NCBI RefSeq assembly: GCF_023744375.2
Contig: NZ_CP146284.1
Span: forward strand, 2,852,001-2,916,000
Length of the DNA stretch: 64,000 nucleotides
Source: Parabacteroides sp. AD58
GTDB lineage: Bacteria; Bacteroidota; Bacteroidia; Bacteroidales; Tannerellaceae
Direction of reading: 5' to 3'
Shown here: piece by piece, positions 49,936-59,187 of the stretch
How the letters are laid out: every line of letters begins with the position of its first letter
Position numbering within the stretch: the first letter of the stretch is position 1
Notes under the pieces: generated by a model
Databases searched by the model: none
Seen by the model: the letters and a program-made list of their open reading frames with translations, nothing else
What the model was told of the DNA's origin: nothing
Translations under genes and position numbers: made by a program

Positions 49936-51032
49936 AAATAGGAATTCTTACATTCCATCGTGCTCATAACTATGGGGCTATGCTTCAAGCTTATGCCCTA
50001 CATCGGGTTTTGTCTAATATGGGTCATGATGTTGAATTTATATCATATCGACAAGATGCTATAGAAAATGCTTATAAGCCATTTCCTTCAAATATATCTC
50101 TTAAGAACGGTATTATATCAAATATAAAGACACTGGTTGCTACATTGATTAAATACCCAAGATGCATAACTCGCATTGAAGCATTTAAGAGCTTTGCTAA
50201 ACAATATCTTCCAGAATCTGTGCCTTATTCAAAAATCAAACTCCAGAAGGCTGTTCTTAAGTACGATGCAATCTTTTTTGGAAGTGACCAGATATGGACA
50301 TCTAGATTTTTAGGAACTTTTGATCCGGTGTTTTGGGGAAATGTAAAGTGCCAAGGGAAAAAAATCGCTTATGCACCAAGCATGGAGATGACTTCATTTA
50401 CTGAGGCTCAGATTAGATTCATAAAGCAGAATATTAGAAATTTCGATGCCGTTTCAATACGTGAACAATCAATGCAGGATATATTCGAAGGCTTGTTGGG
50501 GATTAAATTCCCGAAAGTCTTAGATCCGACCTTGCTTTGTGAAATTTCAGACTATCAACCTATCTTATCGAAAAGAATACATGGTAAAGAAAATTTTGTC
50601 CTTTTATATCAAGTGGGACCAGATAAGCTCTCAGAGAATCTTGCTAGAAAGATAGCAGAAGACAATCAACTTGACCTAATTATTATAGATAGCAAAGTTG
50701 ATCTATATAAGCGAAAAGAATCACTTGATGGCATAGGTCCAGATGGCTTTGTAAGTTTGTTTCAGGATGCTACAGTAGTGATAACGAACTCATTCCATGG
50801 CACAGCATTCTCATTAATATTTGAAAGACCTTTTATTTCTGTACTAGTAAAAGGGCGTGAAACTCGTATAAAGTCTCTCCTTGATATTGCTGGATTGGAA
50901 AATAGAGCAATATACGACTCTGAGAGTGGCTATACAGGTGATGTAATGAATATTGATTACAGTATCGTTAGAGTTAATCTTAAGAAGGAAAAAAACAAGT
51001 CTATCGAGTTTATAAAAACTGCATTACAATAG
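49932..51032 (+). CDS. Polysaccharide pyruvyltransferase family protein
   Basis: A 366-residue protein starting at the ATG that overlaps the preceding stop (ATGA); an ATG three codons earlier is possible. The N-terminus ILTFHRAHNYGAMLQAYALH and the C-terminal VVITNSFHGTAFSLIFERPF (with conserved Ser-Phe-His-Gly) define the PS_pyruv_trans family (CsaB/WcaK). It should transfer pyruvate from phosphoenolpyruvate to form a ketal on a sugar of the repeat unit. It pairs with the iron-sulfur protein upstream. Confidence 0.9.
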   Translation: MKIGILTFHRAHNYGAMLQAYALHRVLSNMGHDVEFISYRQDAIENAYKPFPSNISLKNGIISNIKTLVATLIKYPRCITRIEAFKSFAKQYLPESVPYSKIKLQKAVLKYDAIFFGSDQIWTSRFLGTFDPVFWGNVKCQGKKIAYAPSMEMTSFTEAQIRFIKQNIRNFDAVSIREQSMQDIFEGLLGIKFPKVLDPTLLCEISDYQPILSKRIHGKENFVLLYQVGPDKLSENLARKIAEDNQLDLIIIDSKVDLYKRKESLDGIGPDGFVSLFQDATVVITNSFHGTAFSLIFERPFISVLVKGRETRIKSLLDIAGLENRAIYDSESGYTGDVMNIDYSIVRVNLKKEKNKSIEFIKTALQ

Positions 51033-51036
51033 AACT

Positions 51037-52002
51037 ATGATTTCAATAATTATTCCAGTTTATAATGCTGAATTATATATAGACGAATGTATTAAAAGCA
51101 TTCTTTCACAAACTGTAAGCGATTGGGAGTTAATTCTCGTAGATGATGGCAGCAAAGATAAATCACTTGTTATTTGTGATGAATATGCAAAGGCAGACGA
51201 AAGGATTACGTCTATACATATTGACAACTCGGGACCAAGCTATGCAAGAAACGTGGCATTGAAACAGGCAAAGGGAGAATGGGTGCTTTTCGTGGATGCA
51301 GATGACTGGTTGGACGATAATACACTGGAATTAACAGTTAGTAATTCACAAGCAGACATTATCTTCTTTGGATTCAAGAGAGTACGACCAGACAAAATCG
51401 AATGTTGTAAACCCCTATATCGTGGGACAGTTACCAATATTAAAGAAATTGACGAAAAATTATCTGGATTATTGGATAATAAAAACTCTTTATTTGGTTT
51501 TACTTGGAATAAATTTTTTAGAAGAAACATTATAACGACGAATAATCTATCTTTCAATAATTCACTTAAAATAAAAGAAGACGAGTTATTCTGTTTAATG
51601 TTCGTTAATCATATAACAAATCTTGTAGTTACTGATGTCGCTCCTTATAATTATCGAATTATTGACAGTAGTCTATCCCATCGCTCTAACTCGTATCGAA
51701 ACTATGCTGAGTTAGCTCGCTCGCTTAACAGAGAGCTGCCTATTATTCCATACCAGAAGCTAAGAGAAAGATTCGCAGCCCTAGTAATGGGGTATTATAT
51801 CAGTTCTGCAGCAGAAACGATAGAATTTAATCGAAATGAACTTCATATGGAAATTGTAAAGGAAAGTATATCATTCTATACGCAGAATAAAACAATGATT
51901 CTCCTCCCTTCTTGGCTAAAATTATTTTATAAAATTAAAAGCAGCTTCTGCATTTCTAAAATATTGGTAATAAGAAATTTAGTATCACATTTCAAAAATT
52001 AG
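51037..52002 (+). CDS. Family 2 glycosyltransferase
   Basis: A 321-residue GT-A enzyme. ISIIIPVYNAELYIDECIKS and SDWELILVDDGSKDKSLVIC form the nucleotide-binding half; VLFVDADDWLDD has the DxD metal site. The C-terminal part (FGFTWNKFFRRNIITTNNLS, LKIKEDELFCLMFVN) is typical for capsule transferases that have an ED motif as catalytic base. It begins 4 bp after the pyruvyltransferase gene. Donor and acceptor are unknown. Confidence 0.88.
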   Translation: MISIIIPVYNAELYIDECIKSILSQTVSDWELILVDDGSKDKSLVICDEYAKADERITSIHIDNSGPSYARNVALKQAKGEWVLFVDADDWLDDNTLELTVSNSQADIIFFGFKRVRPDKIECCKPLYRGTVTNIKEIDEKLSGLLDNKNSLFGFTWNKFFRRNIITTNNLSFNNSLKIKEDELFCLMFVNHITNLVVTDVAPYNYRIIDSSLSHRSNSYRNYAELARSLNRELPIIPYQKLRERFAALVMGYYISSAAETIEFNRNELHMEIVKESISFYTQNKTMILLPSWLKLFYKIKSSFCISKILVIRNLVSHFKN

Positions 52003-52009
52003 AATATCT

Positions 52010-52300
52010 AAAATTCTTATACTAGGTGGATATAAATCTTTAAAGCCGCATATTTTCGAAGACATCAATACTCCAATTAACCGTCAACCATGTGTATCAC
52101 AGCCTGTATCTATAGGAGATGAGTCTTGGCTAGGTTACGGAAGTCAGATAATGCTAGGCGTGACAATTGGTAAACATTGCGTAATTGCTGCTGGCACTAT
52201 CGTAACTAAGGATATTCCTGATTATTCTATAGCTGTTGGTATGCCAGCTAAAATTATAAAGCAATATAATTTTGAAACTTCAAAATGGGAAAAGAATTAA
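52010..52300 (+). pseudogene. 3' remnant of a hexapeptide-repeat acetyltransferase
   Basis: There is no ATG-started gene here, but one frame reads LGGYKSLKPHIFEDINTPIN, then VSIGDESWLGYGSQIMLGVT, IGKHCVIAAGTIVTKDIPDY and SIAVGMPAKIIKQYNFE before TAA. That is the C-terminal left-handed beta-helix and closing strand of an O-acetyltransferase (WcaF/WbbJ type). The N-terminal half is missing, so the gene is dead. It lies between a glycosyltransferase gene and glf and ends 9 bp before glf. Confidence 0.8.
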
Positions 52301-52309
52301 ATTGGAATT

Positions 52310-53500
52310 ATGGCTAAATACGATTTTCTAATAGTAGGTTCTGGTCTTTACGGAGCCACATTTGCTTATCGCGTAAAACAAATGGGCAAGTCTTGTCTGG
52401 TGATTGACAAGCGACCTCACCTTGGTGGTAACATCTATTGCGAAGCTATCGATGGTTCTACGGGCTTGCCAACAAAAGTGGAGAAATCGGATACAATTCA
52501 TGTACACAAGTATGGAGCACACATCTTCCATACCTCTAACAGGGAGGTGTGGAACTTTGTGAACTCAATAGTGGAGTTCAATCGCTACACCAATTGCCCC
52601 ATGGCTAACTATAAGGGTGAGTTGTACAATCTGCCATTCAACATGAATACGTTTAATCGCATGTGGCCAGAGGTGCATACACCTGCAGAGGCTCAGGAAA
52701 GGATTGACGAGCAAAAAGCTGAGGCTATAGCTACCCTTGGTGGTCGTAGACCTCAGAACTTGGAGGAACAGGCTCTTTGCTTGGTTGGGAGAGACATCTT
52801 CAATAAGCTTATCAAAGAGTACACTGAAAAACAGTGGGGACGTGATTGCAAGGAGTTGCCTGCATTTATTATTAAGCGTCTACCTGTGCGCATGATCTTT
52901 GACAATAACTACTTCAACGATAAGTATCAGGGTATTCCTATTGGTGGCTATAATAAACTCATTCATGGACTGCTCGAAGGCGTAGAGTGTAAAACTGAGG
53001 TGGATTTTTTCAAAGATAACGTTAATGATAGCGATAATCGCCCGCTCAGCGAATGCTGGCGCGAGGTTGCTGATAAGTTGGTTTACACAGGTGCGGTGGA
53101 TGAGTACTTTAACTACAAGTTGGGTAAGCTTGATTGGCGTACCGTCAATTTCAAAACACGCATTGAGAATATGCCAAACTATCAAGGTAACGCAGTGGTG
53201 AATTATACCAGTCACGATGTGCCTTATACTCGTGTGATTGAACACAAACACTTTGAAATGTTCGGTCAAGAGGTATATGACTGCCCGAAGACGGTTGTCA
53301 GTGAGGAGTACAGTACTGAATACAAGAATGGTATGGAACCATATTATCCAGTGAACGATGACCACAACAATGCCTTGGCTGAGAAGTATCACCAGTTAGC
53401 AGAGATGGAAGAGGGAGTAATCTTTGGTGGTCGCCTCGGACAGTATAAGTATTACGATATGGCACCGATTATTGAACAGGTGTTGAAACTTAATTTATAG
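52310..53500 (+). CDS. glf: UDP-galactopyranose mutase
   Basis: A 396-residue flavoenzyme that interconverts UDP-galactopyranose and UDP-galactofuranose. The FAD-binding start FLIVGSGLYGATFAYRVKQM with LVIDKRPHLGGN, the KYGAHIFHTSNREVWNFVN block, KEYTEKQWGRDCKELP, and the closing GGRLGQYKYYDMAPIIEQVL are diagnostic. It means the polysaccharide contains galactofuranose. A GlfT-like glycosyltransferase follows after 6 bp. Base composition is richer in G and C than that of the transferases around it, so it may have a separate origin. Confidence 0.96.
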   Translation: MAKYDFLIVGSGLYGATFAYRVKQMGKSCLVIDKRPHLGGNIYCEAIDGSTGLPTKVEKSDTIHVHKYGAHIFHTSNREVWNFVNSIVEFNRYTNCPMANYKGELYNLPFNMNTFNRMWPEVHTPAEAQERIDEQKAEAIATLGGRRPQNLEEQALCLVGRDIFNKLIKEYTEKQWGRDCKELPAFIIKRLPVRMIFDNNYFNDKYQGIPIGGYNKLIHGLLEGVECKTEVDFFKDNVNDSDNRPLSECWREVADKLVYTGAVDEYFNYKLGKLDWRTVNFKTRIENMPNYQGNAVVNYTSHDVPYTRVIEHKHFEMFGQEVYDCPKTVVSEEYSTEYKNGMEPYYPVNDDHNNALAEKYHQLAEMEEGVIFGGRLGQYKYYDMAPIIEQVLKLNL

Positions 53501-53506
53501 TTTTAG

Positions 53507-54397
53507 ATGAAAATATATGCTTTCATTGTTACATTCAATAGATTCGAACTTTTAAAAAGAGTGGTTGAATGTTTAAGAAATCAGACCTATAAGATTGATA
53601 AAATTCTTGTGGTTAATAACGCATCTACTGATGGCACTTCAGAATGGTTAGCTATGCAACCTGATTTGTTTGTTATCAACCAAGAGAATTTAGGTGGAGC
53701 AGGTGGTTTTCATACTGGAGTAAAATACTGTTATGAAGACGGTGCTGATTGGATATGGATGATGGACGACGATGTGTTCCCCGAAAAAGACTGTTTGGAA
53801 AATCTATTAAAGTATACGAAGATTTCTCCATGTATCAATATGAGTAGATATTACTCAGACGGTGTGGTAGTCCCTTGCCCATATTGGTATTACCAGAAAA
53901 ATTATAAAGATAGTTTATTCTATGATGAAGCTACAGATAATCAATATGTAAGAGTTCCTGATGGCGTTTGTTTTGAAGGCCTTCTTATTAAAAAAGATAT
54001 TGTTTCACAGATCGGTTTTCCAGATAAGGACTTTTTTGTTGCTGGTGATGATACAACCTACGGGTATCGTGCTGTAAAGATTTGTACACCGATTCTTGTA
54101 AAATCAGCAAAAGCCGTAAGGCAGGCTAAATCAACAGAAAAATCATTAAGGCCGCTTACAACATACTATACTGTAAGAAACAGGCATTTGATAAAGAAAT
54201 ATAACAAACGGTATAATCTCAATATCCCTGTGTCAAAATGGCCTATATACTATATATATGTACCAATAAAGCGAATTTTGGTTTGTCTTACTGATAATTC
54301 TGAGATTAACCGAAAGTTAATGAAATCTGTTATATATGGAATCATTGACAATCTAAAACAACTCACTGGTTCTACTTTTTTTTTACATAAAATATGA
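53507..54397 (+). CDS. Family 2 glycosyltransferase, probable galactofuranosyltransferase
   Basis: A 296-residue GT-A enzyme. KIYAFIVTFNRFELLKRVVE, ILVVNNASTDGTSEWL and the unusual NQENLGGAGGFHTGVKYCYE followed by WIWMMDDDVFPEKDCL match the GlfT/RfbF-like group that uses UDP-Galf. The adjacent glf supports this. The DDD metal site is present. The gene overlaps the next one by 4 bp (ATGA). Confidence 0.88.
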   Translation: MKIYAFIVTFNRFELLKRVVECLRNQTYKIDKILVVNNASTDGTSEWLAMQPDLFVINQENLGGAGGFHTGVKYCYEDGADWIWMMDDDVFPEKDCLENLLKYTKISPCINMSRYYSDGVVVPCPYWYYQKNYKDSLFYDEATDNQYVRVPDGVCFEGLLIKKDIVSQIGFPDKDFFVAGDDTTYGYRAVKICTPILVKSAKAVRQAKSTEKSLRPLTTYYTVRNRHLIKKYNKRYNLNIPVSKWPIYYIYVPIKRILVCLTDNSEINRKLMKSVIYGIIDNLKQLTGSTFFLHKI

Positions 54398-55527
54398 TAA
54401 AGAATAAGGAAAATGCTCCAATTATAATTGAATTGATTGGAATGGGAGCAAAGAAATATGGAGGTCTTGAAAAATTCATAGTTGAAGAATGTAGACAACT
54501 TAAAGAGAAGGGTATAGGACTTCTAGTAGTATTCGCAGTTGAACCTATATGTAAATCTTATATAGCTGACCTTGAAAATTTGGGGGCAGAATGGGTCGTT
54601 TTGCCTTTTACTAGTAATCTTTCGTATTACAAACGTATCGGACAGATGATTAAGAGTAGAAATGTTTTGGCTATCCATAAAAATTTTGGTCAAAAAAATA
54701 TATGGGCTCTTATTGCTGCAAAACAGCTAGGGGTTAAGTACCGTATTTCTACAGAACACTGTCTTCCTGATATGAGTAGAATAGGAGCAATAGGGTATTA
54801 TAATCTAGAGTTACCTTTTTGTACAGAAAAACTATGCGTCTCAAAGACAACAGCAGAGGCGTTCCTACATGCTCCTTTGATTTATAAGAATAAAATAACT
54901 ACTGAATATTTAGGGGTTAGTGATTTCTTTTTTGATAAGATTGAAATGCAAAGAAAGTATGGACTTGACCATAATGTAGTTAATATTGCAAATGTTGCAT
55001 ATCACAATCCGATAAAGGGAGTGGATGTTTTGTTGATGGCAGTAAAAATTTTAGTAGACAGATATAAAGCTGATAACTTTAGAATCATTCAAATTGGTGG
55101 TGGACAGAATGCCAAACAGACAGAAGATCTACATGCATTGGAGCAACAACTTGGAATTTCTAAATATGTAAATTGGATGGGTGTGACTGATTATGTACCT
55201 GAAATATTAAGTGCATGTGATGTATATACACAACCTTCAAGAAGTGAAGGAATTCCATTATCCATTATGGAGGCTTCTCTAGCTTCATTACCTACTGCAG
55301 CATCACGTGTTGGAGGTATTGTAGAAAGTGTGGTTGATGGTAAAACTGGAATATTGTGTAATACTGAAGATCCTGATGCTTTGGCTGATATATTATATAA
55401 ACTAATTACAGATTCAGGTTTGAGAAAATCAATGGGAGATAATGCCCGAATGCATGCTTTGGCATATTTTGACCTGAGAAGAAATGTTTCAAAGTTACTT
55501 AAGCATTATGGTGTCGATAAAATATAA
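54394..55527 (+). CDS. Family 4 glycosyltransferase
   Basis: A 377-residue GT-B enzyme. An acceptor domain starting IIIELIGMGAKKYGGLEKFI with the flexible glycine loop is followed by the donor domain (NIANVAYHNPIKGVDVLLMA, VNWMGVTDYVPEILSACDVY, QPSRSEGIPLSIMEASLASL with the EGxPxxxxE motif, and VDGKTGILCNTEDPDALADI). It acts on the cytoplasmic face in repeat-unit assembly. The sugar it transfers cannot be read. It overlaps the preceding transferase. Confidence 0.9.
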   Translation: MIKNKENAPIIIELIGMGAKKYGGLEKFIVEECRQLKEKGIGLLVVFAVEPICKSYIADLENLGAEWVVLPFTSNLSYYKRIGQMIKSRNVLAIHKNFGQKNIWALIAAKQLGVKYRISTEHCLPDMSRIGAIGYYNLELPFCTEKLCVSKTTAEAFLHAPLIYKNKITTEYLGVSDFFFDKIEMQRKYGLDHNVVNIANVAYHNPIKGVDVLLMAVKILVDRYKADNFRIIQIGGGQNAKQTEDLHALEQQLGISKYVNWMGVTDYVPEILSACDVYTQPSRSEGIPLSIMEASLASLPTAASRVGGIVESVVDGKTGILCNTEDPDALADILYKLITDSGLRKSMGDNARMHALAYFDLRRNVSKLLKHYGVDKI

Positions 55528-55563
55528 TTTTGAAAGTAAATGTTTCATATTTAATTAAACGTT

Positions 55564-56136
55564 ATGGATTCAAACAGACCTACACCAAGAAGAAATAGCT
55601 GGAAAGACAATAAGGTTAAAATGATATGGCTAATGCTATATTATGGCTTTGCATATTGGCTACCATCAAGTTTTACTCCTCTAGGACGTATATTTTTTGC
55701 AAGAAAAATTCGATATTATGTTTGCAAGCATATTTTTTTGAGTATAGGTACTAATGTAAATATTGAAAGTCATGTTAATTTTGGATCAGGTTTTGAAATT
55801 GAAATCGGAGATAATTCGGGGATTGGAATCAAAACACATATGCCTTCTAACGTAAAAATAGGTAACAATGTTTTGATGGGACCAGAATGTTTTTTCCTGC
55901 CTTTTAATCATTTGTATAAGGACAAAAATCGTTTGATAAAAGAACAAGGATACGGAGAATAATTAGTAACAAAAATAGGAAATGACGTATGGATAGGGAG
56001 AGAGGTCATGTTTAATCCTGGGATGACTATAGCTGATGGTACCGTAATAGCTGCTAGAACCCTTGTATGTAAATCTTTCCCTCCGTATTCTGTCATAGGT
56101 GGAAATCCTTCTAAACTTATTAGCAACCGTGAATAG
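55564..56136 (+). pseudogene. Hexapeptide acetyltransferase interrupted by one in-frame stop
   Basis: A single frame encodes MDSNRPTPRRNSWKDNKVKM, a hydrophobic stretch, then hexapeptide rungs (SIGTNVNIESHVNFGSGFEI, IGDNSGIGIKTHMPSNVKIG, NNVLMGPECFFLPFNHLYKD). It reaches TAA at 55960-55962, and goes on unshifted as LVTKIGNDVWIGREVMFNPG, MTIADGTVIAARTLVCKSF and VIGGNPSKLISNRE. The full length (190 codons) and order are those of a WbbJ/CapG-type O-acetyltransferase. The stop falls in the usual loop before IGNDVWIG and removes the active-site end, so the protein is inactive unless the stop is read through. One base change from CAA or GAA explains it. Confidence 0.85.
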
Positions 56137-57304
56137 AAAAGTCAATATTTTATATTATCTGTCCGCACTATATATTGGACTGATTCCCCTTGAGGCCATA
56201 ACAGTAACGGAAGGTATGTCTTATGGACGTTTAGTTTTTTATGCCTTAGCAGCTATAAGCCTACTAGATTTAAAAAATAGCTTTCAAGTGACTGCAGACA
56301 TGAAGCACATAAAAATTCTATTTGTATTTATGGCCTATGCTGCTTTCACCACTCTATGGAGTATCGATATGGCACGTACTTTTGATCAATTAGCAAAACT
56401 AGTGCAATACATGATGATTACACTTGTTGCAACAAATCATGCTCAAAACTGGAAAAGACTACGAGGATATATGCTTGCTTATTGCTTAGGGTGCTTATAT
56501 ATTGGCTATTTATCTTTGACAAATTACGATCCCCAAGCTTATTTACGTGATGACGAGGCTGGAAATCCGAATGAAAATGCCTTTATGATTAATTACGCCA
56601 TTGTTTTTTTGTTTATTATTTTAAATAAAGATTCAATGAAGAATTGGATGAAATGTATTTTTTATGGTTGTATAATGCTTTTCTCATTTTTTATCTTCAT
56701 TCTCGGCTCAAGAAATGGATTTATAATGTTGATTATCACATTTATCACTTTCTTATACTCTTCTGTTTTTAGGAGGTTTAATTTTCGAAATGTAATTATT
56801 TCAATCGCATTAATTGTTGGACTATATTATATGTTTCAAACACTTCCTGAAACTCTTATTGATAGGTTCCTTGGAATTTCTAATAGTATTGACGATAATG
56901 ACTTTGGTGGGCGTGGAGATATATGGGATTTGACATTAGCTTATCTCCCTAACGCAGGATTAAAGTTAATCTTTGGTTGTGGATGGGGTACTTTTGTTCA
57001 ATTCTTTGGACAGATGACAGGCCGGTATCAAGGGGCACATAATTTTTTTTTAACAGTTCTAACAACTGTTGGTATTATTGGTTTTATTATTGTTTTATAT
57101 TACCTGAAAACTCTGTACAACTATTTGAAAAAAATGATTTCAGGTAAAGATAAAAGTTTGTTTATTTATTATTTACTTATCATTCTACCCCTAGTATCCA
57201 TGATGACAACCAACTGGGAAAGTAGAAAATGGTGGTTTGTAATTTCAATATTTATATTCTTATTATATAAAAATGAACGAAAAGGAATGCTACAATGCAG
57301 ATAG
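56129..57304 (+). CDS. O-antigen/capsule polymerase (Wzy-type)
   Basis: A 391-residue inner-membrane protein with about ten hydrophobic segments and a large outer loop between residues about 240 and 300 (SNSIDDNDFGGRGDIWDLTL, GCGWGTFVQFFGQMTGRYQG, AHNFFLTVLTTVGIIGFIIV). These are the features of the O-antigen ligase/polymerase superfamily, including the His in AHN that is often conserved. It should join flipped repeat units. The GTG at 56129 is preferred, overlapping the stop of the broken acetyltransferase gene; another GTG lies 10 codons upstream. Length and topology fit Wzy better than a WaaL ligase, but these are hard to tell apart. Confidence 0.8.
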   Translation: MNRKVNILYYLSALYIGLIPLEAITVTEGMSYGRLVFYALAAISLLDLKNSFQVTADMKHIKILFVFMAYAAFTTLWSIDMARTFDQLAKLVQYMMITLVATNHAQNWKRLRGYMLAYCLGCLYIGYLSLTNYDPQAYLRDDEAGNPNENAFMINYAIVFLFIILNKDSMKNWMKCIFYGCIMLFSFFIFILGSRNGFIMLIITFITFLYSSVFRRFNFRNVIISIALIVGLYYMFQTLPETLIDRFLGISNSIDDNDFGGRGDIWDLTLAYLPNAGLKLIFGCGWGTFVQFFGQMTGRYQGAHNFFLTVLTTVGIIGFIIVLYYLKTLYNYLKKMISGKDKSLFIYYLLIILPLVSMMTTNWESRKWWFVISIFIFLLYKNERKGMLQCR

Positions 57305-58370
57305 TAATAGAAAAGTTAAAGTGCTTTTTATCGGCCTCGATGTAAGTGGTGGTGGTGCAGAGCGTGTTTTTATCAATATAGCAAATTCACTTGATGCAAA
57401 AACGTTGGATATACGTATCGTTTACAATTGTTCTTTTGAAGAGAGTGATATTAGGAAAGATGTTCCAGTTGCGTATTATGGAGAAACACATATGCGAAAA
57501 GGACTGAAAAAGTTGTACAATGAAATAAAAAGATTCAAACCTGATTATATCTTTACGACGAATGGGACTATAGCATGGACATTACCTATATTATGTAAAT
57601 TTTCAGGAGTAAGGGCTAAAGTTGTAACGCGTGTTGCTGTAACGCCTTGTGAAAAATATTTCACATCATGGAAAAGTCGTTTCCAAGAATATTTTTCTTC
57701 GAAGCAATACAAAAAGATGTATCTAGTAGTAGCCCAAACTGAATATATGAGGCAGGATCTTATAAAGAGCTATAATATACCTTCTGAAAAAGTTAAGGTC
57801 ATAAGGAACTATATCGACTTTGATCGTGTTCAACGACTCTCTGTAAATGAAACAAGACCAATAGAATTGCGAAACGATGGTTATAATATAGTTGCAGTAG
57901 GTGCTCTTTATTCTGTAAAGGGCTTTGATTTGCTGATAGAGGCATTAGCAAAACTGAAAAATGTTATATCTGACGCAAGACTTTATATATTAGGTGAAGA
58001 AAGGTATGAAATAGGATATAGAGATTTCCTAAATAAAAAAGCTTCTGACCTCGGTATCGCTGATCGTGTGTTTTTGTGTGGCCATAAATCAAACCCCTAT
58101 CCATATTATGCGAATGCAGATTTATTTGTCCTATCTTCACGTAAAGAAGGTTTTCCAAACGTTGTCCTTGAATCTTTATCGCTACATACACCTGTTGTAT
58201 GTACAAATTGTGTTGACTTTAGTGGTATTTTTAATGAAACACAGGGAATTGTTGTCAATAAGGAAGATTCAGATTCTTTGGCTGAAGGTATTAAAAAGGC
58301 ACATGAATCGCTTAAAAAGCCTATACCTTTTAAGTATTCAAACTTTGATTATAACACCTTGTTTATATAG
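57273..58370 (+). CDS. Family 4 glycosyltransferase
   Basis: A 365-residue GT-B enzyme. VKVLFIGLDVSGGGAERVFI contains the N-terminal glycine-rich loop (SGGGAER); the C-terminal donor site has NIVAVGALYSVKGFDLLIEA, VFLCGHKSNPYPYYANADLF, SSRKEGFPNVVLESLSLHTP with the Glu pair, and NETQGIVVNKEDSDSLAEGI. It overlaps the polymerase gene by 32 bp, so the exact start could be a little downstream, but an ATG gives the normal N-terminus. Sugar specificity unknown. Confidence 0.9.
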   Translation: MNEKECYNADSNRKVKVLFIGLDVSGGGAERVFINIANSLDAKTLDIRIVYNCSFEESDIRKDVPVAYYGETHMRKGLKKLYNEIKRFKPDYIFTTNGTIAWTLPILCKFSGVRAKVVTRVAVTPCEKYFTSWKSRFQEYFSSKQYKKMYLVVAQTEYMRQDLIKSYNIPSEKVKVIRNYIDFDRVQRLSVNETRPIELRNDGYNIVAVGALYSVKGFDLLIEALAKLKNVISDARLYILGEERYEIGYRDFLNKKASDLGIADRVFLCGHKSNPYPYYANADLFVLSSRKEGFPNVVLESLSLHTPVVCTNCVDFSGIFNETQGIVVNKEDSDSLAEGIKKAHESLKKPIPFKYSNFDYNTLFI

Positions 58371-59183
58371 ATGATAATGAAGATTTCTGTAATCATACCG
58401 ACATATAAACCTAAGGACTATCTAAGGGAGTGTCTGGAATCGCTATGTAATCAATCGTTATCTCCAAATGAGTATGAGATAATAATCGTGTTGAATGGCT
58501 GTAAAGCACCATACGAGGAGAAAATTTGGAACTATATCAATACTCATAATAATTATAACTGGCGTTTTATTCAGATAAATCAAGGAGGTGTTAGTAATGC
58601 TCGAAATAAAGCTTTGAAGGAGGCGCAAGGTGAGTTTATTACATTCATAGATGATGATGACTACATATCACCATCTTATCTTGAGGAGCTCTATAGAAAG
58701 GGAGATAAGGACACCGTTGTATGCAGTAACGCATATGCGTTTAACGATGGAATGCCAGATGTAGAGATTCCATATGTAATGGCAGATGCATTTGATGAGT
58801 ATGTACAAAGTGGAAAGCGTCGTGCTATTGGAGTCAGAAAATTCTTTTCAGGTCCTTGGATGAAATTAATTCCACGAAACATTGTAAATGGTAGAGAGTT
58901 TGATACTCGATTAAAAAATAGCGAAGATAGTTTATTTATGTTCTTAATATCTGACCGTATAAAGTATGTTGACTTTACTTCCCCTAATGCTATCTATTAT
59001 AGGCGTTATAGAGAAAACAGTGCTATTACTATAAAGAAAAGTAAGGGTTATGTAATTAATAATAGTTTAATGGTTATTGGTCAGTATACGAAGATATATT
59101 TTAGACATCCATTAAATTACAGTTTTAGAAGATATATTCAGGCTGTTTTAGGCATGTTTCATTATATCATGGTAAATATATAA
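58371..59183 (+). CDS. Family 2 glycosyltransferase
   Basis: A 270-residue GT-A enzyme. KISVIIPTYKPKDYLRECLE, YEIIIVLNGCKAPYEEKIWN, GGVSNARNKALKEAQGEFIT and FIDDDDYISPSYLEELY hold the nucleotide site and the DDDD metal site. FSGPWMKLIPRNIVNGREFD followed by NSEDSLFMFLISDR supplies the acceptor part and an ED base. It starts directly after the stop of the preceding transferase. AT-rich. Confidence 0.87.
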   Translation: MIMKISVIIPTYKPKDYLRECLESLCNQSLSPNEYEIIIVLNGCKAPYEEKIWNYINTHNNYNWRFIQINQGGVSNARNKALKEAQGEFITFIDDDDYISPSYLEELYRKGDKDTVVCSNAYAFNDGMPDVEIPYVMADAFDEYVQSGKRRAIGVRKFFSGPWMKLIPRNIVNGREFDTRLKNSEDSLFMFLISDRIKYVDFTSPNAIYYRRYRENSAITIKKSKGYVINNSLMVIGQYTKIYFRHPLNYSFRRYIQAVLGMFHYIMVNI

Positions 59184-59187
59184 GAAT

